The notes below the pieces were generated by a model. That model made no database searches, had not been told where the DNA came from, and worked only from the letters and a program-made list of their open reading frames with translations. Both the position numbers and the translations under genes were made by a program. From Nocardioides sp. S5 (GTDB lineage: Bacteria; Actinomycetota; Actinomycetes; Propionibacteriales; Nocardioidaceae), in NCBI RefSeq assembly GCF_017310035.1, contig NZ_CP022296.1, positions 1,674,001 through 1,738,000 of the forward strand: a DNA stretch of 64,000 nucleotides. Direction: 5' to 3'. Shown here in pieces: positions 55,639 through 62,804 of the stretch (its first letter is position 1; every line of letters begins with the position of its first letter).

Positions 55639-55880
55639 GACGTCTTCTCCCTCAGTGAGGTCGGCACGTGGCCGAGCCGGGCGTAGAGGGGACAGTGCCC
55701 GAGCGCTCCGGTGACGACGAGGTCGAGGCCGGCCACCACGAGCAGGAGCTCGAGAACCACGGCCAAGGCTGAGGTGGCTCCCGTGAGCAGGACGATTCCG
55801 GTCACGGCGCCGAGGCCGCCGATGACAATGCGAGCCGCTCGTTCGGCGGGCGTGATGTTGGTGCTCCAGCGGGTGGTCAT
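55635..55880 (-). CDS. DUF2892-type membrane protein
   Basis: 81 residues. TPAERAARIVIGGLGAVTGIVLL and a second hydrophobic helix, ending GALGHCPLYARLG, match the YgaP-transmembrane/DUF2892 family. It starts the operon that continues through the Met-rich protein and ABC exporter; a TGAAG-type repeat lies about 90 bases ahead of its start. Confidence 0.8.
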   Translation of the reverse strand: MTTRWSTNITPAERAARIVIGGLGAVTGIVLLTGATSALAVVLELLLVVAGLDLVVTGALGHCPLYARLGHVPTSLREKTS

Positions 55881-55968
55881 GACGTCCTCCGACTCGTGAT
55901 GGGACCGTTGATTTCCTGGTCCACTTCGAGGATCTCCCCGGAGGGTGAAGGTGACGCCAGCCGTCTTG

Positions 55969-55984
55969 TGAAGGTTCGCTGAAG
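55969..55984 (+). promoter_or_regulatory. Predicted response-regulator site 1
   Basis: TGAAGGTTCGCTGAAG, a direct repeat of TGAAG spaced by six bases. It lies about 90 bases ahead of the leftward 55880 gene. The same 16-mer, or one with one or two changes, occurs three more times near copper genes. Confidence 0.65.
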
Positions 55985-56050
55985 AAGCGCGCCGGGGTGC
56001 GCCGGACGTGGCTGGGGGCCCTTGTCGGGCGGACCTTCACAGCGCCGGAG

Positions 56051-56683
56051 TCATCGTCCGCGAGTGGTGATGCCCAGGTGGCTGGCGCAGCAGGCAGGCA
56101 GCTCTTCTCGCAGCAGGTCGAGGGTTCGAGTCGCCTTCTCGATGAAGTCGCCGGTGGGTTGGATGACGTGGCGACGTGGGTGCCGTTTCCAGGCCTGAAG
56201 GATGCGGGCGTCGACATCGGCCGCAAGCAGCGCTGACTCGGTCCGCAGCGGGTTCTGGTGGTTGTACCCCTGGTCGGCCGTGGGCGTGCGCAGGTGCAGC
56301 ACGGCGTCGTACCGGCCCAGCTCGGCGTCCATAGTGGTGGCAGTGGAGGTCCAGAAGTCATCCGGTGGCCCTGGCCAGTACGCGATCCCGTCGACCGTGC
56401 CGCGGTCGCACAGGACGATTGCCGGGCGGTGCGCATCTCCGGTGGCCTCCAGCTCCTTCTGGACATGGAAGATCGCCCGTTGGGCGGCGCGCCGGCACTG
56501 CGTGTCTTCGTCGCGCGGGAACCCGCCACCGAACACGACGCCTGCGGACTCCGGCAGGATCCTGACGTGTCGGCACAGCGAACGGCGTACCAGCTCCAGG
56601 ACGGCCGTTTTGCCTGCTCCCGGCCCGCCGGTGAGGACCACGCGGCGGGGTGTATGTAGTTGGCTGCACTCACACTCGGCCAT
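56051..56683 (-). CDS. AAA_28-type P-loop ATPase/kinase-like protein
   Basis: 210 residues, ATG behind GAGGAGG. Walker A TGGPGAGKTAVLEL and a LCDRGTVDGIAYWP segment resemble NadR/thymidylate-kinase-like AAA_28 proteins. A Cys-rich start (ECECSQLH) and CCASH end are unusual and might bind metal. It closes the operon downstream of the multicopper oxidase. Confidence 0.75.
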   Translation of the reverse strand: MAECECSQLHTPRRVVLTGGPGAGKTAVLELVRRSLCRHVRILPESAGVVFGGGFPRDEDTQCRRAAQRAIFHVQKELEATGDAHRPAIVLCDRGTVDGIAYWPGPPDDFWTSTATTMDAELGRYDAVLHLRTPTADQGYNHQNPLRTESALLAADVDARILQAWKRHPRRHVIQPTGDFIEKATRTLDLLREELPACCASHLGITTRGR

Positions 56684-56696
56684 GTGCCGCGCCTCC

Positions 56697-57338
56697 TCAC
56701 GGGCCGGGAGATCGGTCTGCGGCGAAGCGGCCGAGCCCCCACTTCTCCATCAGCGCCAGGACGGCGAGTCCCTCGTCGTGGATCTGCACGTGGCGTAACA
56801 CGTCCCAGTGGTCGTGGAGATGTCGTTGGAGGTAGTCCACGACGTGGCTCATCGGAACGGTCAGCCATGGACCGTGACCTAGTCGGTCGGGCGTGTTGCC
56901 GAAGGCCACCACCCGGATCTCGTGGCCGCCGCTGGTGTCCGCACGGCCGTGGCTGAGCAGCCGACGGGAGACGTCACGGGACTCGTCCACAGGGCAGCAG
57001 CCGAACCGTGCCAATGCGACCTCCAGTGTCGCCGCGTCGCGTAGCGCCTGATTCAACCGCGCCGGGCCCTCCTTGACCTCGCCCACGATCATGTCGGCTC
57101 GGCCGGCCGGTGCGCCGAGGGCCGGGTCGACATCGGGGCTCTGGCGCTGGGGTGCGCGTCGGGTGTTCCGATGGAGGAGGTCGTCGCCGGCACCGGGTAG
57201 GCGATAGGCGAGGATGTCCAGGTCGGTAACGGTGCGCACATGGTTGCCGCGCATGCTCTCGAGCACCGGGTGCTCGGCGACGGTGAAGTAGCCGTTGACG
57301 TGCAGGTAGGCCTGCACCAGGGAGACTGCGGTGTCCAT
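56697..57338 (-). CDS. Hypothetical protein with possible PD-(D/E)XK core
   Basis: 213 residues, ATG behind GGAGGC. TDLDILAYRL near residue 40 and DMIVGEVKEG near residue 84 give a D...ExK pattern like nuclease-fold proteins, though no enzyme activity can be claimed. It is 13 bases ahead of the AAA_28 gene, so the two probably form a functional pair inside the copper operon. Confidence 0.55.
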   Translation of the reverse strand: MDTAVSLVQAYLHVNGYFTVAEHPVLESMRGNHVRTVTDLDILAYRLPGAGDDLLHRNTRRAPQRQSPDVDPALGAPAGRADMIVGEVKEGPARLNQALRDAATLEVALARFGCCPVDESRDVSRRLLSHGRADTSGGHEIRVVAFGNTPDRLGHGPWLTVPMSHVVDYLQRHLHDHWDVLRHVQIHDEGLAVLALMEKWGLGRFAADRSPGP

Positions 57339-57377
57339 GGGGCCTCCTTCGTCGTTCGCTCGGTATCGAATGGGTTG

Positions 57378-57836
57378 TCAGTCGTGGTGGCCCTCGTGTT
57401 CGTCAGGGTCTGGGGTCTGCACGGGGGTGCGGTCCCGGTCTGGTTTCGGGTCGTCGTTGCTGATGGCGGGGCCGATGACGAAGGCCGAGAGCGAGAACAT
57501 CAGCGCGAACACGCCCAGCGCGATGGTGGGTGCCTTCCAGGAGCCGAAGCGCCGGTAGAGGCGCCGGAGCAGCGGCAGGGAGAAGACCAGGCCCAAGACG
57601 GCGAACAGCACGTTGCCGGTCGCGCCGGTCACCAGGACCGCTCCGCCGAGGATCCCGACGTGGTGCAGCAGGTGGGGGAGCAGGCCCATGATGCCACCGA
57701 CCACAGCGGTCACCGCACTCCAGACGGTGGCCAGGGCGCCCCGAGGCTGCGGATCCTCATCGGCTGCGTGGTCGGCCCTGGGCTCGTCGAGGCGGTCGTT
57801 CGCTACCTCCCGGCCCGTGGCGTGAGGGTCGGACAT
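57378..57836 (-). CDS. Integral membrane protein of copper cluster
   Basis: 152 residues, ATG at 57836. Polar, acidic N-terminus, three hydrophobic segments (AVTAVVGGIMGLLPHLLHHVG, AVLGLVFSLPLL, ALGVFALMFSLSAFVIG) and a charged His-rich end (EHEGHHD). It follows the multicopper oxidase by two bases and is surely co-transcribed. Function unknown. Confidence 0.7.
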   Translation of the reverse strand: MSDPHATGREVANDRLDEPRADHAADEDPQPRGALATVWSAVTAVVGGIMGLLPHLLHHVGILGGAVLVTGATGNVLFAVLGLVFSLPLLRRLYRRFGSWKAPTIALGVFALMFSLSAFVIGPAISNDDPKPDRDRTPVQTPDPDEHEGHHD

Positions 57837-57838
57837 CG

Positions 57839-59407
57839 TCACTCCTGTGCCTGGTAGGAAAGCGTGGTCATCATGCCGGTCTCGGCGTGGTAGATGTTGT
57901 GGCAGTGGGTTGCCCACTGGCCTGGGTTGTCGGCTTCGAGGTCGACGTCGAGGGTCGCCATCGGGCGCACGATGACGGTGTCCTTGCGGGCCCCGCCGTT
58001 TGTCAGGGCGAAGGTGTGGCCGTGCACATGCATGGGGTGGAACATCATCGACTGGTTGACGAACCGCAGCCGCACCCGCTCACCCTGGCTCAACCGCAAC
58101 GGGTCGGCGTCGGGGAACGTCTTGCCGTTGATGGTCCATCGGTAGGGCGTCATGGTGCCGCCCAGGACCAGGTCGTGGCCTCGGTCGGCCGGTCGTGGGT
58201 CCAGACGGACCGACTCGGCCGCCGACAGGGCGGTCCCGAGCAGTACCTTGCCCGACAGTTCGCGGACCTTGATGTCGGCAGTGGGTGGGCGACCGGCGCC
58301 GGTGCGGATCACGGCCAGCGCCTGACCCTGTTTGCCCTCGGCCGAGGCGACCAGTGGGAACACGCCGTCGCCGAGGGTGACGGTGGCGTCGAAGCGCTCG
58401 CCCATTCCGATCAGCAGCGCGTCGGTGGGCACCGGCACGACGGGGAAGCCGTCGCTGTGCGTGACGGTCATGCGGTGCCCACCGACGGCGATCCGGAACG
58501 CCGTGTCCGAGCCGGCGTTGACGAAGCGGATCCGAACGCGTTGACCCGGCTTTGCCGACAGCGTGGCCGGATCCGCGGGAGTCTTGCCGTTGAGAAGATA
58601 GTGCGGGTAGGCGATGTCCCCGGCACCACCCAGCAGCGGTGACTGCATGGCCTCCGTCCCACCCATCGACCCGCCCATCGAGCCGTGGCCCATCCCGTCC
58701 ATGCCGTCCATGCCGCCCATGCCGCCCATGTCATGCATGTCTCCCATGGAGTCATCGCCCATGGAGTCCTCGCCGCCGGCTTGCTGTAGCTCGGCGAGGA
58801 CCTGGTCCGGAGTGCGACCGGTCCCGTCGACCCAGTCGTCCAGTACGACGATCCACTCGGCGTCGTACCGTCCCGGCTCGTCCGGGTCGTCGACGACCAG
58901 GACGCCGTACAGGCCACGGTCCAGCTGGACTCCGGAGTGCGGGTGGTAGAAGTAGGTGCCCGGGTGAGGGGCGGTGAACTCGTACCTGAAGGTCCCTCCC
59001 GAAGCGATCGGGTCCTGCGTCATGCCCGGTACGCCGTCCATGTCGTTGCGCAGCGCCAGGCCGTGCCAGTGCACGCTCGTGGTGGCGGGGAGCTGGTTGT
59101 CGACATCGACGCGGAGCACGTCACCGGCGGTGGCGCGGAGCAGCGGCCCAGGTGCGGTGTCGCCGTAGGCCCACGTGCTCACGGTCCGGCCCCCCAGGTC
59201 CAGGGTCAACGGCTGGGGGGTGAGTCGGGCGGTGACGAGCCGACCTCCGGGCTTCCGGCGTGCCGCCTCCGCCGCGGCTACCGCGTCGGCGACGGGGCCG
59301 ACGGCCGTGCCGGTGGTCCGGCTGCAGGAGGCGAGGCCCCCGAGGGCGGTCACCCCTGCGAGTCCGGCGGCTCCGCGAAGGACGGCGCGACGGGTGATCT
59401 CAGACAA
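57839..59407 (-). CDS. Multicopper oxidase (CueO/CopA-like), Tat-exported
   Basis: 522 residues from a TTG at 59407, chosen because GGAG lies upstream and a Tat signal (TRRAVLRGAAGLAGV) follows at once, ending in a possible lipobox LASC. Copper ligands are in HWHGLAL, YHPHSG, HPMHVHGH and HCHNIYHAETGMM. A Met/Gly/Asp-rich insert (about residues 215-250) is the mark of copper-responsive CueO/CopA oxidases. It likely oxidises Cu(I) outside the membrane. Confidence 0.92.
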   Translation of the reverse strand: MSEITRRAVLRGAAGLAGVTALGGLASCSRTTGTAVGPVADAVAAAEAARRKPGGRLVTARLTPQPLTLDLGGRTVSTWAYGDTAPGPLLRATAGDVLRVDVDNQLPATTSVHWHGLALRNDMDGVPGMTQDPIASGGTFRYEFTAPHPGTYFYHPHSGVQLDRGLYGVLVVDDPDEPGRYDAEWIVVLDDWVDGTGRTPDQVLAELQQAGGEDSMGDDSMGDMHDMGGMGGMDGMDGMGHGSMGGSMGGTEAMQSPLLGGAGDIAYPHYLLNGKTPADPATLSAKPGQRVRIRFVNAGSDTAFRIAVGGHRMTVTHSDGFPVVPVPTDALLIGMGERFDATVTLGDGVFPLVASAEGKQGQALAVIRTGAGRPPTADIKVRELSGKVLLGTALSAAESVRLDPRPADRGHDLVLGGTMTPYRWTINGKTFPDADPLRLSQGERVRLRFVNQSMMFHPMHVHGHTFALTNGGARKDTVIVRPMATLDVDLEADNPGQWATHCHNIYHAETGMMTTLSYQAQE

Positions 59408-59471
59408 AGTGGGGCTCCTGACTCGTCTTCTGCGAGGGCGAGGTGTGCGAGGCGGGAAGGGGACGAACGTG

Positions 59472-59717
59472 CTAGTGCACCGAGCCACGCAGCACACTGC
59501 TGCGGGCGTGGTATTCGTCCTCGTCGATCTCGCCTCGGGCAAACCGCTCGTCGAGGATCTGCATCGGGTCGCGCCGGTCCGGGGTGGGATCACCGGAGCG
59601 CTGGGTGCGGAAGAGGGCAAGGACGGCAAAGACCACCAGCCCCCAGAACGCAACCATGGCTACGGTCATGACGATCCAACCGCCCCAACCCATGCCGTCG
59701 TGATACCAGCCCATCAT
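59472..59717 (-). CDS. SHOCT-domain small membrane protein
   Basis: 81 residues, ATG at 59717 with AAGGAG nine bases upstream. A Trp/Met/His-rich start (MMGWYHDGMGWGG), one transmembrane helix and a C-terminal SHOCT motif (DPMQILDERFARGEIDEDEYHAR). First gene of the leftward copper operon and divergent from the response regulator, with a predicted binding site between. Confidence 0.85.
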   Translation of the reverse strand: MMGWYHDGMGWGGWIVMTVAMVAFWGLVVFAVLALFRTQRSGDPTPDRRDPMQILDERFARGEIDEDEYHARSSVLRGSVH

Positions 59718-59792
59718 CGTCCTCAGCTCCTTCGCTTGGCTTGGTGACTCCCACGATCGCCCGGGCACCACTGCGTCTCGATGGCGTTCATG

Positions 59793-59808
59793 TAAAGGTT
59801 CGCTGAAG
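59793..59808 (+). promoter_or_regulatory. Predicted response-regulator site 2
   Basis: TAAAGGTTCGCTGAAG between the divergent SHOCT/oxidase operon and the response-regulator gene. One base differs from site 1. This position would allow control of the oxidase operon and autoregulation. Confidence 0.65.
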
Positions 59809-59884
59809 ATCCTGCCCTCACCGGTGCTGACCTACGGCTGCGGGGCAGCGGACTGCCAACATGGCGGGTATGGGAGAGGACGTC

Positions 59885-60637
59885 ATGGACGAGAAGGCCG
59901 GCTCACCGGAAGCGGGTGCCGCGGGTGGCCGCCCTCGAACCGGTCTCCGGGCGATGGTGGTCGAGGACGAGACGCAGCTGGCCGGACTCATCGGCAGCTA
60001 CCTCGAGCGCGACGGCTTCGAGGTGGCGGTGGTTCATGACGGGCTCGAGGCGGTGGAGGCCGCCCGCGCCGTCGACCCGGACGTGGTGGTGCTGGACCTG
60101 GGCCTGCCCAGCCTGGACGGTGTGGAGGTCTGTCGGCAGCTGCGCACCTTCTCCGATGCCTACGTGGTGATGTTGACAGCACGCAGCGAGGAGGTCGACA
60201 CACTCATCGGGCTATCGGTGGGGGCTGATGACTACCTGACCAAACCGTTCAGCCCCCGGATCCTGATGGCCCGGATCCAAGCCATGCTCCGCAGGCCCCG
60301 TCCACTGGGAACCTCGTCCGATGCTCTGGAAGGCGCCCATACCTTCGGCGCGCTGATCATCGACCCGCTGGGACGCGACGTCTGGCTCGACGGGGAACCA
60401 CTGGCGTTGACACGCACCGAGTTCGACCTCCTCGCCGCCCTGTCCGAGCGCCCGCGGATGGCATTCAGCCGCCGCCAGCTCATCGACGCCGTCTGGGGGC
60501 CGACGTGGGTCGGTGACGAGCACCTGGTCGACGTCCACGTTGGTCACCTGCGCCGCAAGCTGTCCGACGACGCGACCCATGCCCGGTTCATCCGGACGGT
60601 CCGCGGCGTCGGCTACCGAATGGGCACAGGGCAGTGA
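59885..60637 (+). CDS. OmpR-family response regulator
   Basis: 250 residues; ATG at 59885 is chosen because GGGAGAGG precedes it, ATG 59861 is possible. Receiver domain with acidic VEDE, phospho-acceptor Asp71 in VVVLDLGLPSLDG and LTKPF; C-terminal winged helix with LTRTEFDLLAALSERPRM and VDVHVGHLRRKL. The gene overlaps the kinase gene. Its neighbours and repeated sites suggest copper or envelope-stress response. Confidence 0.93.
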   Translation: MDEKAGSPEAGAAGGRPRTGLRAMVVEDETQLAGLIGSYLERDGFEVAVVHDGLEAVEAARAVDPDVVVLDLGLPSLDGVEVCRQLRTFSDAYVVMLTARSEEVDTLIGLSVGADDYLTKPFSPRILMARIQAMLRRPRPLGTSSDALEGAHTFGALIIDPLGRDVWLDGEPLALTRTEFDLLAALSERPRMAFSRRQLIDAVWGPTWVGDEHLVDVHVGHLRRKLSDDATHARFIRTVRGVGYRMGTGQ

Positions 60638-61758
60638 CCAGCCCCGCACCGCCGCCGGACATGGCCCGTACCCGGCCGCGGTTCGCCGCGCGGCTCCTGG
60701 TCGCCCAGGCCCTGGTGCTGGTGGCCGGTGCACTGACGACCTGGCTGGTCGCCTCCGTCGTCGGTCCCAGCATCTTCAGCGACCACCTCCAGCAGGCCGG
60801 CGACACCCACACCGCTGAGGAGACTCGTCACGTGGAGGAGGCCTTCGCATCGGCACTGCTCGTCTCGGCCTCACTCGCGCTGCTCGCCTCTGTCGTCGCG
60901 GCGTTGGCGGTCTCGTGGTACTTCAGCCGCCGGATGGAGCGTTCGATCGGCAACGTGGCCGTCGCAGCGTCAGAGATCGCCGCCGGCCGGTACGACGCCC
61001 GGGTGCCCGACCCGGGCCTGGGCGACGAGTTCGCCTCGCTCGCACTGACCTACAACCGCCTCGCGGCGAGGCTCGAAGCGACTGAGTCGACCAGGCGCAG
61101 CATGCTGGCCGACCTGGCCCACGAGATGCGCACGCCACTGGCCACGATCGACGCCCACCTCGAGGCCGTCGAGGACGGCGTCCGAGCCCTGGACGACGAC
61201 ACCCTGAGCATAATCCGCGGCTCGACAGGCCGCCTGCGCCGCCTCGCCGAGGACATGACAGCGGTCTCCCGGGCGGAGGAGGGACTCGACGTCACCCTGC
61301 GACCGTTGGCCGCCGCCGACGTGGCTGCCGCGGCCGCCGACGTCGCCCGGGACCGGTACGCCGCCAAGGGGGTACACCTGCGCACCGAGCTCGCCGATGC
61401 CGGCCCGGTCCGCGTCGACGTGGACCGGTTCGGACAGGTGCTCGGCAACCTTCTCGACAACGCCCTGCGCCACACTCCGGCGGGTGGGACCGTGACCCTG
61501 GCCTGCCGCCGGATCGACCATTGGGTAGAGTATCGCGTCGCCGACACCGGTCAGGGGGTGGCGGTGGAGCACCTGCCGCACCTGTTCGACCGGTTCTATC
61601 GTGCCGACACCGCCCGCGACCGTGGTCAAGGCGGCTCGGGCATCGGGCTGGCCATCGCCCGGGCAATCGTCGAGGCGCATGGCGGTGGGATCTCGGTGAC
61701 CAGCGCCGGGCCCGGACTCGGTGCCACGTTCACCGTGCGGCTACCCGGCCTCCGGTAG
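60634..61758 (+). CDS. Sensor histidine kinase
   Basis: 374 residues, GTG overlapping the regulator stop. Two transmembrane segments (about 20-45 and 72-95) frame a short extracytoplasmic loop with His residues, then HAMP, a HisKA region with LAHEMRTPLA (His163) and a HATPase domain (NLLDNALRHTP, DTGQGVAVEHLPHLFDRFYR, GSGIGLAI). The small loop (about 25 residues) could sense metal ions directly. Confidence 0.93.
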   Translation: MTSPAPPPDMARTRPRFAARLLVAQALVLVAGALTTWLVASVVGPSIFSDHLQQAGDTHTAEETRHVEEAFASALLVSASLALLASVVAALAVSWYFSRRMERSIGNVAVAASEIAAGRYDARVPDPGLGDEFASLALTYNRLAARLEATESTRRSMLADLAHEMRTPLATIDAHLEAVEDGVRALDDDTLSIIRGSTGRLRRLAEDMTAVSRAEEGLDVTLRPLAAADVAAAAADVARDRYAAKGVHLRTELADAGPVRVDVDRFGQVLGNLLDNALRHTPAGGTVTLACRRIDHWVEYRVADTGQGVAVEHLPHLFDRFYRADTARDRGQGGSGIGLAIARAIVEAHGGGISVTSAGPGLGATFTVRLPGLR

Positions 61759-61783
61759 TCCTCCGACTCCACCGGCCGGGCAT

Positions 61784-61799
61784 CTTCAGCGAACCTTCA
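61784..61799 (-). promoter_or_regulatory. Predicted response-regulator site 3
   Basis: CTTCAGCGAACCTTCA, the exact reverse complement of site 1. It lies 25 bases after the kinase stop and about 280 bases ahead of csoR. Confidence 0.6.
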
Positions 61800-61875
61800 C
61801 ACTAACTCGCCCGTTTTCGCCGAGGACCCCACCGACGCTGGACGGTGTCGAACCCAGCGCGCCCTGGGGGAAGCC

Positions 61876-61968
61876 ATGTCATCACCCACGCCGGCACTCG
61901 AGCAGGCCCCAGCAAGCTCCGCGCCCGACCCTAAAGACTGGGAACCGACCTCGATGAAGGTTCGATGA
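61876..61968 (+). CDS. Possible 30-codon leader ORF
   Basis: ATG with GGGGGAAG upstream opens MSSPTPALEQ... and stops inside predicted regulator site 4. It has Pro/Ala/Ser-rich composition and no motif. It may be a leader peptide, a relic or chance. Confidence 0.25.
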   Translation: MSSPTPALEQAPASSAPDPKDWEPTSMKVR

Positions 61969-61970
61969 AG
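61955..61970 (+). promoter_or_regulatory. Predicted response-regulator site 4
   Basis: TGAAGGTTCGATGAAG, one base different from site 1, located 24 bases ahead of the CsoR operator and 93 bases ahead of csoR. Confidence 0.6.
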
Positions 61971-61993
61971 GTCTTTCCGACAACCTTGCATAG

Positions 61994-62010
61994 ATACCCC
62001 GTGGGGGTAT
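61994..62010. promoter_or_regulatory. CsoR operator
   Basis: ATACCCC-GTG-GGGGTAT is a perfect palindrome of the type bound by CsoR copper repressors (ATACCCC...GGGGTAT). It lies 53 bases ahead of csoR and predicts copper-relieved autorepression of the operon. Confidence 0.85.
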
Positions 62011-62062
62011 AGTCGAACCTCAGGCAGAGGACCCCAACCAGGTACAAGCAGAGGATGTCTCG

Positions 62063-62347
62063 ATGGCTGTCGAACCGGGTTACATCACCGAGAAGCAGGC
62101 AGTCCTGACGAGGCTGCGCCGCATCGAGGGCCAGATCCGCGGCTTGCAGCGCCTGGTGGACGAGGAGCAGTACTGCATCGACATCCTCACCCAGGTCTCG
62201 GCCGCGACAAAAGCCCTCGAAGGCGTCGCGCTGCTTCTCCTCGACCAGCACCTCGAGCACTGCCTGACGGACGCCACCAACCCCGCCGAGACCCAGCAGA
62301 AGCTCAACGAGGCCTCGGCAGCGATCCGACGACTCGTCCGCTCATGA
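62063..62347 (+). CDS. csoR: Copper-sensing repressor CsoR
   Basis: 94 residues. The Cu(I) ligands are in the expected X-C-H-C places: Cys38 (EQYCIDIL), His63 and Cys67 (DQHLEHCLTD). RLRRIEGQIRGLQR is the family's DNA-contact helix. It represses the operon when copper is low. The stop lies next to the copZ leader (ATGA). Confidence 0.93.
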   Translation: MAVEPGYITEKQAVLTRLRRIEGQIRGLQRLVDEEQYCIDILTQVSAATKALEGVALLLLDQHLEHCLTDATNPAETQQKLNEASAAIRRLVRS

Positions 62348-62373
62348 TCGACCCGCCCAACGAAGGAGCACCA

Positions 62374-62754
62374 ATGCCCACGACCGACACCAGCCGCGAT
62401 CTCCCGTTGCTCGACACCGCCGCAAACCGCGGTGGGTGCGGCTGCGGAGGATGCGGCTGCGGATCCAACACCCGGACCGGAAGTTCCACTAGCACCAACA
62501 CTGAATCGGCCGCCACCGCCGCAACGAAGGAGAACGAAATGACCACCAACACCTACGCCGTCACCGGCATGACCTGCGGCCACTGCGCCAGCGCCGTCAC
62601 CAGCGAGCTCAAGAGCCTAGATGGGGTCAGCGACGTCACCGTGGACCTCGTTGCGGGCGGCACCTCGTCCGTCACGGTCACCAGCGCCGAACCCCTCGAC
62701 GAATCGCAGGTGTCCGCCGCCCTCGACGAGGCCGGCGACTACCAGCTCGCCTGA
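62374..62754 (+). CDS. copZ: CopZ-like heavy-metal-associated protein with Cys/Gly N-terminal extension
   Basis: 126 residues from ATG 62374 (GAAGGAG upstream). The first 40 residues hold a CGCGGCGCG cluster, probably metal-binding; the C-terminal HMA domain has [12 protein letters not shown] second in-frame ATG at 62539 with its own AAGGAG would give a 71-residue classical CopZ, so two products are possible. Delivers Cu(I) to the ATPase encoded next. Confidence 0.85.
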   Translation: MPTTDTSRDLPLLDTAANRGGCGCGGCGCGSNTRTGSSTSTNTESAATAATKENEMTTNTYAVTGMTCGHCASAVTSELKSLDGVSDVTVDLVAGGTSSVTVTSAEPLDESQVSAALDEAGDYQLA

Positions 62755-62804
62755 GGATCCCGACCTTCACCTCAAACCACGATCCCCCGCAGGAGGCAAC
62801 AGTC

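Larger units (their letters stand above)
61759..62062 (+). promoter_or_regulatory. Control region ahead of csoR
   Basis: About 300 bases containing two predicted response-regulator sites, a CsoR operator and a possible 30-codon frame. It is the only candidate promoter region for csoR-copZ-copA. Confidence 0.6.
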
